Origin: Thermoplasmata archaeon | GTDB taxonomy: Archaea > Thermoplasmatota > DTKX01 > GCA-020343715 | Reading direction: 5' to 3' | Length of the DNA: 6,297 nucleotides | NCBI GenBank assembly: GCA_020343715.1 | Contig: CP070808.1 | Location: 234,054-240,350 of the forward strand | Shown: one piece after another, positions 1 to 6,286 of the stretch | How positions within the stretch are numbered: the stretch's first letter is position 1 | Layout of the letters: each line of letters starts with the position of its first letter | Position numbers and translations under genes: made by a program | The notes under the pieces: generated by a model | Databases searched by the model: none | Told to the model about the DNA's origin: nothing | The model's input: only the letters and a program-made list of their open reading frames with translations

Positions 1-133
1 GGAACACCTCGAACACCTGCCTGATCGCAGGTCGCTTCATCAAGGGAGCGACCTGCTCGTAGAACTCCAGGAGGTCCCGCTCCCTCTCCACCGCCATCAT
101 GACCGCGTTCTTGCACATCTCATCGAGATCCAT
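1..133 (-). CDS. Ferritin-like / rubrerythrin-type protein, N-terminal fragment (cut by window edge)
   Basis: Reading the minus strand from an ATG at 133 gives 44 codons that stay open to the window edge. The gene is therefore partial, with its 3' end missing. Residues 14-29 (AVERERDLLEFYEQVA) match the first helix of ferritin-like/rubrerythrin domains, where a Glu seven residues before a Phe-Tyr pair is usually an iron ligand; here that would be E18 with F24-Y25. The following stretch (MKRPAIRQVFEVF) fits the usual turn into helix two. Family members bind a di-iron centre and typically act in peroxide reduction or iron handling in the cytoplasm. The second-helix ExxH motif and any rubredoxin domain lie outside the window, so the exact subfamily cannot be given. 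A GAGGAG ribosome-binding site at 140-145 supports this start. The gene is divergent from the large surface-protein gene. Confidence 0.65.
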   Translation of the reverse strand, partial: MDLDEMCKNAVMMAVERERDLLEFYEQVAPLMKRPAIRQVFEVF

Positions 134-139
134 CTGCCT

Positions 140-145
140 CTCCTC
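140..145 (-). promoter_or_regulatory. Ribosome-binding site of the ferritin-like gene
   Basis: On the minus strand the bases before the ATG at 133 read GAGGAGAGGCAG. The GAGGAG part lies seven bases before the start codon, a normal Shine-Dalgarno position, and it supports 133 as the start. Confidence 0.55.
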
Positions 146-162
146 GAAGGAGGGAGTCGCTG

Positions 163-175
163 CCTTTTGAAAAGG
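163..175. promoter_or_regulatory. CCTTTTGAAAAGG palindrome, possible operator or minus-strand TATA region
   Basis: This is a perfect inverted repeat with 6-base arms around one central base. It is A/T-rich in its core within GC-rich surroundings. It starts about 30 bases upstream of the ATG of the ferritin-like gene, which is where an archaeal TATA/BRE element for a short-leader transcript would sit. It could equally be a binding site for a dimeric regulator. Only the symmetry and position are seen; the role is inferred. Confidence 0.3.
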
Positions 176-181
176 TTTCCC

Positions 182-199
182 CCTCCCGGTTCAGGGAGG
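182..199. repeat. Short inverted repeat (CCTCCC-6 nt-GGGAGG) in the divergent intergenic region
   Basis: Six-base GC-rich arms at 182-187 and 194-199 enclose the loop GGTTCA. There is no T-tract after it, so it does not look like an archaeal terminator. It lies upstream of the likely TATA element of the surface-protein gene. It may be a regulator site or chance. Confidence 0.25.
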
Positions 200-236
200 C
201 ACATACCAAGGGGGAGACCAACAGCGTCGTACTGCA

Positions 237-249
237 AATGTATTATTAG
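237..249 (+). promoter_or_regulatory. Probable archaeal TATA element for the surface-protein gene
   Basis: The stretch AATGTATTATTAG is the most A/T-rich run in the intergenic region. It lies about 40-50 bases upstream of the preferred ATG at 288. With the usual 25-base spacing to the transcription start, the leader would be roughly 15-25 bases and would include the GGTGAT ribosome-binding site. It is not an exact consensus TATA box. Confidence 0.4.
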
Positions 250-277
250 GGAGGAGCCAGTACATTCCTGCCATAAG

Positions 278-283
278 GGTGAT
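278..283 (+). promoter_or_regulatory. GGTGAT ribosome-binding site that decides the surface-protein start
   Basis: GGTGAT is a perfect complement to part of the archaeal 16S rRNA 3' end and sits four bases before the ATG at 288. It overlaps the alternative GTG (279) and ATG (282) starts, which makes those less likely. Confidence 0.55.
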
Positions 284-287
284 GCCC

Positions 288-3200
288 ATGTTACTGCGGA
301 GAGCGCTCGTGTTGGCGTGCTTGCTCTGCTTGGTGGGTCCGTCCCTGATGACGGCCACCGCAGAACCGATCACTATTGATACCTTCAAGGGGGGTGTGGA
401 CGAGGCGACCCTCACGTTCACCGAATCCCTCCTGAACGCGAGTCTGGCCCTGGAGATGCCACCGGGCTCGACCATAGTCTCGGCCTCTGTCACCATAGAG
501 GGCGTGGGAGGTCAAGGCGCCGAAAGTTCCTTCCTCAACTTCACCAACGGCGAGCTGGACACCGACGTCTTCGCCCACTGGAACGAGGGGCGGGGACTGT
601 ATCCGCCCTCAGTGGACCCTAGGAACCACCGTTGGAATTCGATAGCCAACCTGGAGGTGATCCTCATCGCGAAGGACGACTCCATCCACTGGCAGACCGA
701 CACCCGGGACCAGCTGGCTGGCCAGCCCCCGGGCTCCTGGCCCATCCAGCTGTACAGGTTCATCCCAAACACCCTTGGCGCTGACAACGTGACCGTCACC
801 TGGAACGGATGGTCGGCCTGTGCCTTCAACAGGACGAACCCCTACCACGCGGAGATGTGGCTGTACGACCATTCCGACTCGGCGTGGGAGGAGGTTGCGG
901 ACTACGACCAAGACACCATCAACGACACGTGGATCAACTACACCATCGACCTGCCATCGTCGTACGTGGACACCGACGGGTCCATCGACGTGGCCATGGT
1001 GGGCCTGCCCTCCCAGTGGGCGGGACCCATGCTACCGGCATACGACGAGGGCCACCTGGCAACCGACTTCATCGGGATCGAGGTGGTCTCAAAGGGAGGT
1101 ATCCAGTACCCCACGGACGTGGCCCTTTACATCGACGACACCGAGGTGACATCCCTCACCGGTGAGCTCACGACGCCCCTCACGATCGACGACACCTTCG
1201 GCTTCGCCGACAGCCTCCAGGCCATCCTGGACGAGCACCCCGTGACCCCCGACAACGTGACCTTGGGAGTCACCTTCGCCCTGGGTAGTCCCTCCGCGGG
1301 ACAGCTGACGGTGCGGGACCTGGTGATCGAGTACGACCCACCCGTCAACGAGGCCCCGACCTACGGTGGGCCCGACACGTTCCACCTGGTAGAGGACGGT
1401 GGCCGTCAGGAGGTCATGGACCTGGACACCCTCTTCGACGACGACTACAACAAGGGACTCCTCGAGTTCTCCATCGAGGACGTGGACGACTCCCAGTTCC
1501 CCAACAGCATGCTCATCAGCGTGGGGACGGGCACCGGTGGTAACACCACCCTCTTCGTTACCCCTGAGGTGGACTTCTTCGGGGGCCCAGTTAACGTTAC
1601 GTTGCGGGCCGTGGACACCTTCGACGCCCATGTGACCGCCGTGGTCTCCCTGATGGTGGACCAGGTTGGCGACCGGCCTGTCCTGGCCGCGGGCGGTTCG
1701 ATGGAGGCCTTCGAGAACACGCCCTTCCACCACGTGTTCACCGTGGAGGACGTGGACCTGCCCGACGACTCCTTCACCTTCTCCGACTCCTCCGACATGT
1801 TCGATGTGGACCCGGAGACCGGTGTGCTTGACTGGACCCCGGCGTCGAACCAGATCGGGGAGCACCGCTTCGGGGTGACCGTGACCGACAGGTTCGGCCT
1901 CGAGGACACCCAGGTGTACACCATCGACGTCAAGAACTCCAACGATCCACCCGTGATAATCTCGGGCCTCACCCACTCGGCGGTGGAGGACACCGAGACC
2001 GTCTACACCATCCGGGCAGAGGACCCCGACGTGCCCTTCGGGGACACCCTCAGCTACTTCGCCTTCGCCGACGGCGTCGACATCGACGTGGACCAGGCCA
2101 CGGGACGCCTGACCTTCACCCCCGCCAACGCCCAGGTCCCCTCCTTCGATATCCTCATCCGGGTGCAGGATGCCATCGGCATCACCGCCGAGGAGGTGCT
2201 GGTGGTGGACGTGGAGAACGTGAACGACCCGCCGGTGTTCGAGGACCCGACGGAGCTGGTTTACGACCAGGGCGAGGACGTCGCCTACAGGTTGAAGGTG
2301 GTCGACCCCGACGCCCTCGTGGAACTCCCAGTCCCCGAGACCCTCACCTACTCCGGGCTTGGACCTGACTTCCTGATGCCCGACTCGGAAGGGATGATAG
2401 CCTTCACCGCCGACCAGTCGATGGTGGGTGACCACGAGGCCACCTACACGGTGACGGACTCGGCGGGGGCCCAGGACGTGATCACCATCACCTGGACCAT
2501 CAACAACGTGAACGATGCTCCGGTGATATCCACCAGCTTGGCCGACGAGGTCCCCGAGGACGAGCTCGTCAACATCACGATGGAGGCCACGGACCTGGAC
2601 GGCGACATCATATCCTGGTCCGTGAACACCGACCTGTTCACCATTGGTCAATTCACCGGGACTTTCACCTGGATGCCCGCCCAGGCCGACGTAGGCAGCC
2701 ACCTGATAACCTTCACCGCCAGCGACGGGAAGGGTGGCGATGCCATGCTCACCTGGGACATGGAGGTCCTCAACGTCAACGACGACCCCGTCATCGACAC
2801 CTTCGGACCCGAGGACGGTGGCTCCTACGATGAGGGAAAGGGCATAGAGTTCACCGCCACGGCATCGGACGAGGACGGTGACTTCCTCACCTACACCTGG
2901 AAGCGAGGCAACAAGGTCCTGGGCACCGGGGCGGTCCTCACCGTGGACGACCTGGAGCCCGGCGAGCACACCGTGACCCTGCTGGTCGAGGACGGCAACG
3001 GCGGCGAGGCCACCCGTCAGGTCAAAGTGGAGGTCACCTCCTCCGGTATGGCGACCTCGACCCTCATGTGGCTGCTCTTGGTCGTGGTCATCGTGGTGAT
3101 TGTGGGCACGGTCGTGTACATGAGGCAGCGGTACTCTGCGCCGCCCCCCGAACCTGAACCCGAGCCGGAGCCCGAGGAGGAGGCGGACGGTGACGAGGAC

Positions 3201-3383
3201 GAGCCCGACGAGGACATGGCCCCCGAGGAGGAGGGGGACGAGGAGGGCGAGCCCGACGAGGACGTGACGCCCGTGGTGGTCCAGTGCCCCTCGTGCGACA
3301 CCTACAACAACGTCACGACGAGCCAGCGGCCGTACGAGTTCCGCTGCGAGAAGTGCAACGCGCTCCTCCGATTGAAGGATTAG
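288..3383 (+). CDS. Large surface-anchored protein with cadherin-like and PKD-like repeats, one membrane helix and a cytoplasmic zinc ribbon
   Basis: The product is a 1031-residue, probably type I membrane protein facing outward. The start at 288 is chosen over GTG 279 because of the GGTGAT site. Residues 1-25 form a signal peptide: LLRR, a hydrophobic core, then an A-T-A cleavage site before E26. Residues 26-353 are a beta-rich N-terminal region with no family I can name. Five cadherin-like/Ig-like repeats follow at about 354-832, joined by linkers such as NDPPVI, NVNDPPVF and NVNDAPVI. A PKD-like domain covers about 833-917. The membrane helix is at about 924-945. A Pro/Glu/Asp-rich linker (about 951-993) leads to a C-terminal zinc ribbon with C1000, C1003, C1020 and C1023. 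Acidic DxDGD-type loops suggest calcium binding. Ten N-glycosylation sequons are present outside the cell, nine of them in the first 440 residues. Such repeats usually serve in adhesion or cell-envelope structure; the exact role here is unknown. The architecture is common in Thermoplasmatota-type archaea (recalled, not searched). Confidence 0.85.
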   Translation: MLLRRALVLACLLCLVGPSLMTATAEPITIDTFKGGVDEATLTFTESLLNASLALEMPPGSTIVSASVTIEGVGGQGAESSFLNFTNGELDTDVFAHWNEGRGLYPPSVDPRNHRWNSIANLEVILIAKDDSIHWQTDTRDQLAGQPPGSWPIQLYRFIPNTLGADNVTVTWNGWSACAFNRTNPYHAEMWLYDHSDSAWEEVADYDQDTINDTWINYTIDLPSSYVDTDGSIDVAMVGLPSQWAGPMLPAYDEGHLATDFIGIEVVSKGGIQYPTDVALYIDDTEVTSLTGELTTPLTIDDTFGFADSLQAILDEHPVTPDNVTLGVTFALGSPSAGQLTVRDLVIEYDPPVNEAPTYGGPDTFHLVEDGGRQEVMDLDTLFDDDYNKGLLEFSIEDVDDSQFPNSMLISVGTGTGGNTTLFVTPEVDFFGGPVNVTLRAVDTFDAHVTAVVSLMVDQVGDRPVLAAGGSMEAFENTPFHHVFTVEDVDLPDDSFTFSDSSDMFDVDPETGVLDWTPASNQIGEHRFGVTVTDRFGLEDTQVYTIDVKNSNDPPVIISGLTHSAVEDTETVYTIRAEDPDVPFGDTLSYFAFADGVDIDVDQATGRLTFTPANAQVPSFDILIRVQDAIGITAEEVLVVDVENVNDPPVFEDPTELVYDQGEDVAYRLKVVDPDALVELPVPETLTYSGLGPDFLMPDSEGMIAFTADQSMVGDHEATYTVTDSAGAQDVITITWTINNVNDAPVISTSLADEVPEDELVNITMEATDLDGDIISWSVNTDLFTIGQFTGTFTWMPAQADVGSHLITFTASDGKGGDAMLTWDMEVLNVNDDPVIDTFGPEDGGSYDEGKGIEFTATASDEDGDFLTYTWKRGNKVLGTGAVLTVDDLEPGEHTVTLLVEDGNGGEATRQVKVEVTSSGMATSTLMWLLLVVVIVVIVGTVVYMRQRYSAPPPEPEPEPEPEEEADGDEDEPDEDMAPEEEGDEEGEPDEDVTPVVVQCPSCDTYNNVTTSQRPYEFRCEKCNALLRLKD

Positions 3384-3387
3384 GCTA

Positions 3388-3405
3388 CCCGGGTCCGGTC
3401 CCGGG
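3388..3405 (+). repeat. CCCGGG-6 nt-CCCGGG hairpin between the surface-protein gene and the ligase
   Basis: Two CCCGGG hexamers (each self-complementary) at 3388-3393 and 3400-3405 are separated by TCCGGT, so the RNA could form a six-base GC stem. It starts four bases after the upstream stop codon and ends nine bases before the G-rich ribosome-binding stretch of the ligase. With no T-tract it is a poor archaeal terminator. A role in RNA processing or in ligase translation is possible but unproven. Confidence 0.35.
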
Positions 3406-3413
3406 AGCGCCAA

Positions 3414-3419
3414 GGGGGG
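3414..3419 (+). promoter_or_regulatory. G-rich ribosome-binding stretch ahead of the ACG start of the ligase
   Basis: The run AAGGGGGG ends seven bases before the ACG at 3427. This is correct Shine-Dalgarno spacing for that codon, and it is far from ATG 3490. The match to the anti-Shine-Dalgarno is only partial (AGG/GGG). Confidence 0.35.
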
Positions 3420-3426
3420 ACAGCCC

Positions 3427-5217
3427 ACGGAGTACCGCCAGCTCGCGGAGGCATACGGGGCCCTGGAGGCCACCTCCAAGCGCCTCGAGATGAGGGACAT
3501 CCTGGTCGACCTCTTCCAGGCCACCGACCCCAATCTGATGGACCGGGTCGTCTACCTGACCCAGGGGGTATTGGCCCCCGAGTGGGAGGGCCTCGCCCTG
3601 GGCCTGGGGGACAAGCTGGTATCCCGGGCCATCGCCGTCACCGCGGGCATTACAGACGCCGCCCTGGAGGAGCTGGTCCACAGGGAGGGCGACCTGGGGC
3701 TGGCCGCCGAGGCGGCCTTCGCCTCCAAGGGGCCCAAGCAGGTCCAGCTGTTCGCCGAGGAGCTTACGGTCGACCGGGTGTTCGAGTCCCTGGTCAAGGT
3801 GGCCACCGTGGAGGGTTCGGGCTCCACCGAGAAGCGGGTGCGCCTGCTCCAGCAGCTCATGATGGACGCCGACCCCCTCTCTGCCCGATACATCGTCCGC
3901 ACAGTTGTGGGCAAGATGCGCCTGGGCATCGCGGACATGACGATCCTCGAGGCCCTGGAGAAGGCCTTCCTCTGGGAGGAGGACGAGGAGCGGGTAATGG
4001 GCTCCCACAAGGCCGTGGAGGCGGTGTACAACGTGCACCCGGACATGGGCGCCATAGCCCTGGCCGTGGCCACGGGAGGAGCCGAGGGCCTGGACGGCTT
4101 CGGCGTCTCGGTGGGCGTGCCCATCCGGCCCATGCTGGCCGAGCGCCTGGGCTCAGTCCCCGAGATCCTGGAGAAGATGGAGGGCGTCGCCGCCTTCGAG
4201 TACAAGTACGACGGCATGCGCATCCAGGCCCACTCCGACGAGGGGGGCGTCCACCTGTTCTCCCGGAGGCTGGAGACCATCACCTCCCAGTTCCCCGACG
4301 TGGTGGAGGCCATGGGCCCCGCGTTCCGGGGTCACCAGGTCATCCTAGAGTTCGAGGCGGTGGTGCACAATCCCGAGACGGGGGAGCTGCTGCCCTTCCA
4401 GGAGGTCAGCCACAGGCGCGGTCGCGTCCACGACATCGCCGAGTCGGTGGAGGAGTACCCCCTGGTCCTGTTCGTCTTCGACGTGCTCTACCTGGACGGC
4501 GAGGAGCTGCTGTACGACACCTTCGACCGTCGCCGCGAGGCCCTGGAGGGCCTGCTGGAGGGCTCGTCGGAGCCGGGCCCCTTCCGCCCCTCCACCCTCA
4601 ACTGGGTCGAGGACCCCGAGGCGGGCGAGGGCTTCTTCTTAGAGGCCCTCTCGGCGGGCTGCGAGGGCATCATCGCCAAGTCCAAGGCAGCCGACTCGGT
4701 CTACCGGGCGGGCGCCCGGGGCTGGCAGTGGATCAAGTACAAGCGGGACTACCAGGCCGGCATGACCGACACGGTGGACCTGGTGGTGGTCGGGGCCTAC
4801 GCGGGTACGGGCAAGCGCACTGGCTACTACGGCGCACTGCTCATGGCCGCCCACAACGACGAGGACGGGACCCTGGAGAGCGTGTGCAAGCTGGGCACCG
4901 GTTTCTCCGACGAGGAGCTGGCGGCCCTCCACTCCCGGCTCTCCCCCCTGGTTCTCACAGAGGCGCCCCGCACCCTGCGGTCGGGCCTCGAGCCGGACTT
5001 CTATGTCCATCCCGAGCTGGTCTTGGAGGTGCTGGGCGCCGAGGTCACGCTGAGTCCCGTCCACAGGTGCTCCTTCGGGTCGCTGCGGCCCGGGGCGGGA
5101 CTGGCCATCAGGTTCCCCCGGATGGTCCGGGTCCGGGACGACAAGGGCTGGGAGGAGGCCACCACCTCGGTGGAGATCGAGGACATGTACCGCCGTCAGT
5201 TGAAGCGGGCGGACTAG
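3427..5217 (+). CDS. lig: ATP-dependent DNA ligase (archaeal/eukaryotic type), apparent ACG start
   Basis: The enzyme seals nicks in duplex DNA using ATP, through an enzyme-lysyl-AMP intermediate, in replication (Okazaki fragment joining) and repair. Counting from ACG 3427 it has 596 residues, normal for archaeal ligases. An N-terminal DNA-binding domain (about 1-215) precedes the adenylation domain: motif I EYKYDGMR with catalytic K260, SRR at 279-281, LFVFDVLYLDG with D352, motif IV EGIIAK with E413, and motif V WIKYK with K437 and K439. The C-terminal OB-fold domain carries RFPR (562-565), and the protein ends in the typical MYRRQLKRAD. All key motifs are intact. The first canonical start is ATG 3490, but the 21 codons before it encode EYRQLAEAYGALEATSKRLE, the conserved beginning of this family. 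No ATG, GTG or TTG lies in frame between the stop at 3373 and 3490. The gene is co-directional with the surface-protein gene, with no clear promoter of its own. Confidence 0.95.
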   Translation, partial: TEYRQLAEAYGALEATSKRLEMRDILVDLFQATDPNLMDRVVYLTQGVLAPEWEGLALGLGDKLVSRAIAVTAGITDAALEELVHREGDLGLAAEAAFASKGPKQVQLFAEELTVDRVFESLVKVATVEGSGSTEKRVRLLQQLMMDADPLSARYIVRTVVGKMRLGIADMTILEALEKAFLWEEDEERVMGSHKAVEAVYNVHPDMGAIALAVATGGAEGLDGFGVSVGVPIRPMLAERLGSVPEILEKMEGVAAFEYKYDGMRIQAHSDEGGVHLFSRRLETITSQFPDVVEAMGPAFRGHQVILEFEAVVHNPETGELLPFQEVSHRRGRVHDIAESVEEYPLVLFVFDVLYLDGEELLYDTFDRRREALEGLLEGSSEPGPFRPSTLNWVEDPEAGEGFFLEALSAGCEGIIAKSKAADSVYRAGARGWQWIKYKRDYQAGMTDTVDLVVVGAYAGTGKRTGYYGALLMAAHNDEDGTLESVCKLGTGFSDEELAALHSRLSPLVLTEAPRTLRSGLEPDFYVHPELVLEVLGAEVTLSPVHRCSFGSLRPGAGLAIRFPRMVRVRDDKGWEEATTSVEIEDMYRRQLKRAD

Positions 5218-5230
5218 TTGGGGCAATCGG

Positions 5231-6286
5231 TCAGATGCCCATCGTCCCTATTGTCATCAGGGCCATCACGAACCCTATCGCGACCATGATCAGGAAGATC
5301 AGGAACCAGGTTAGGAACATATATCCAAAGGCCGAAGATGATGACATGTCGTTGGCGACGGATTGAGCATGGCTGTGGACCCACAGGGCCCAGAAGAATG
5401 CCACAGACCCTAGACCGAACAATATGGCCATGAACCCGCAGAGCTCGCCCAGGACCTGGCCAGGATCGTCTGGATCGGCGACGACCCCCTCCACGTAACC
5501 GATCAACGAAATCGGGATGAGGATGGACATAACAATTAACACCAAGAAGGCCGGGAACTTGGCGTACCCCATCAGTCCGAGGGTCTTGTCCATCGAGGGG
5601 ACCCGGGCCTTGTCCTTGATGAAGGCAAAGAACATCCATGCCGTCAACCAGAAGTAGAATATGCCCAAGAATATCCCGACGACCGAGGAGACAGCGCTGG
5701 ACCCGATCAATCCGGGAACGGCGGCCTCATCCGGCAGGTCGAACGAGCCGAGGATCATCAGGTTCGCCATCAGGCCCACGACGGAATAGATGGCCGTGAA
5801 GACTATGGCGAGGATCCAACCCTGGGTGGCCGAGGTGTGGTCGTAAAGGTCCTCGAAGGCCTCCTTGGGACGGAACAGGAGCTTGAAGAGGGCCCCGACG
5901 TCGATGTAGGGGGCCTGCTGGGGCCTGTCGTATATCCCCGGATGGTAGGTGGGCGGATAGGCGGCCGGTGCACCGTAGTACGGTGTGGGTCCCTGTGCGT
6001 ATCCAGGGGGTGGATAGGGCTGTCCCCCGTAGGGCTGGGTCCCGTAACCGGGGGGTGGTTGTCCGTAGGTCGCCTGGCTGGGGGGTGGCTGTCCGTAGGC
6101 GGTCTGGCTCGGGGGCGGTTGCTGGTATGCCGTCTGTCCAGGAGGTGGTTGCCCGTACTGCTGCTGCGGGGGCGCCTGCTGCTGTGGTGGTGCCTGCTGC
6201 TGTGGTGGTGCCTGCTGCTGTGGTGGTGCCTGCTGGGGTGCCGCCGGTGGGGGTGCCCCGTCGATGGACCGCTGCAGGTCCTCCAT
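5231..6286 (-). CDS. Yip1-family membrane protein with Pro/Gln/Tyr-rich repeat tail
   Basis: The product is 351 residues from the ATG at 6286. Residues 11-127 are low complexity: four APPQQQ units (20-43), then ten-residue units with Tyr at 44, 54, 64 and 74, then a Pro/Tyr/Gly-rich stretch. Residues 128-351 resemble the Yip1 domain: a short amphipathic entry (LFKLLFRPKEAFEDL) followed by five predicted membrane helices at about 156-180, 198-224, 243-264, 281-302 and 322-346. Prokaryotic Yip1-domain proteins are widespread but their function is mostly unknown; the eukaryotic relatives act in membrane trafficking. The tail is probably cytosolic, though topology is inferred. The start is uncertain: the 11 bases visible upstream have no ribosome-binding site and stay open in frame (Ser-Ser-Pro), so the gene may begin outside the window. 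It converges on the ligase with a 13-base gap. The membrane part looks less GC-rich than the ligase. Confidence 0.75.
   Translation of the reverse strand: MEDLQRSIDGAPPPAAPQQAPPQQQAPPQQQAPPQQQAPPQQQYGQPPPGQTAYQQPPPSQTAYGQPPPSQATYGQPPPGYGTQPYGGQPYPPPGYAQGPTPYYGAPAAYPPTYHPGIYDRPQQAPYIDVGALFKLLFRPKEAFEDLYDHTSATQGWILAIVFTAIYSVVGLMANLMILGSFDLPDEAAVPGLIGSSAVSSVVGIFLGIFYFWLTAWMFFAFIKDKARVPSMDKTLGLMGYAKFPAFLVLIVMSILIPISLIGYVEGVVADPDDPGQVLGELCGFMAILFGLGSVAFFWALWVHSHAQSVANDMSSSSAFGYMFLTWFLIFLIMVAIGFVMALMTIGTMGI
6038..6157 (-). repeat. Four imperfect 30-base tandem repeats coding for Y-G-Q-P-P-P-S-Q-T-A-like units
   Basis: Within the Yip1-protein gene, residues 44-83 form four ten-residue units: YGQPPPGQTA, YQQPPPSQTA, YGQPPPSQAT and YGQPPPGYGT. 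Tyrosine falls exactly every ten residues. The DNA copies have diverged, so these repeats look older than the adjacent 18-base repeats. Confidence 0.8.
6158..6229 (-). repeat. Four 18-base tandem repeats coding for APPQQQ
   Basis: Units are at 6158-6175, 6176-6193, 6194-6211 and 6212-6229. The last three are identical on the plus strand (CTGCTGCTGTGGTGGTGC). The first differs at three bases, all synonymous. The array is in frame and encodes APPQQQ four times. Exact identity suggests recent expansion by slippage or unequal recombination. Confidence 0.9.

Noticed and set aside
167..379. Small plus-strand frame of 70 codons starting at TTG 167
   Set aside because: It overlaps the promoter and signal-peptide region of the surface-protein gene in another frame, has no ribosome-binding site, and its Arg/His/Gly-rich translation has no recognisable feature.
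3388..3405. CCCGGG hairpin as an intrinsic transcription terminator
   Set aside because: Archaeal termination depends mainly on T-rich tracts, and none follows the hairpin; the next bases are G-rich.
1089..3533. Minus-strand open frame of 814 codons opposite the surface-protein gene
   Set aside because: It is an antisense shadow produced by GC-rich, Asp/Val-rich codons (GAC/GTC and GTG/CAC). The His/Gly/Val-rich translation has no signal peptide, domain or membrane segment, whereas the plus strand has a full coherent architecture.
4352..4366. Phe between the two acidic residues (EFEA) in the ligase, where many archaeal enzymes have Gly
   Set aside because: This position is not invariant in the superfamily (eukaryotic DNA ligase I has Thr there) and both acidic residues are kept, so it is not evidence of inactivation.
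3582..5366. Plus-strand open frame of 594 codons overlapping the ligase in another frame
   Set aside because: The translation is a Gly/Arg/Pro-rich low-complexity product typical of an off-frame reading of GC-rich DNA. The ligase frame has every catalytic motif.
5214..5639. Minus-strand frame of 141 codons overlapping the Yip1-protein gene
   Set aside because: It lies in a different frame of the same strand as the five-helix protein, and its His/Arg/Gly-rich translation looks like a shadow.
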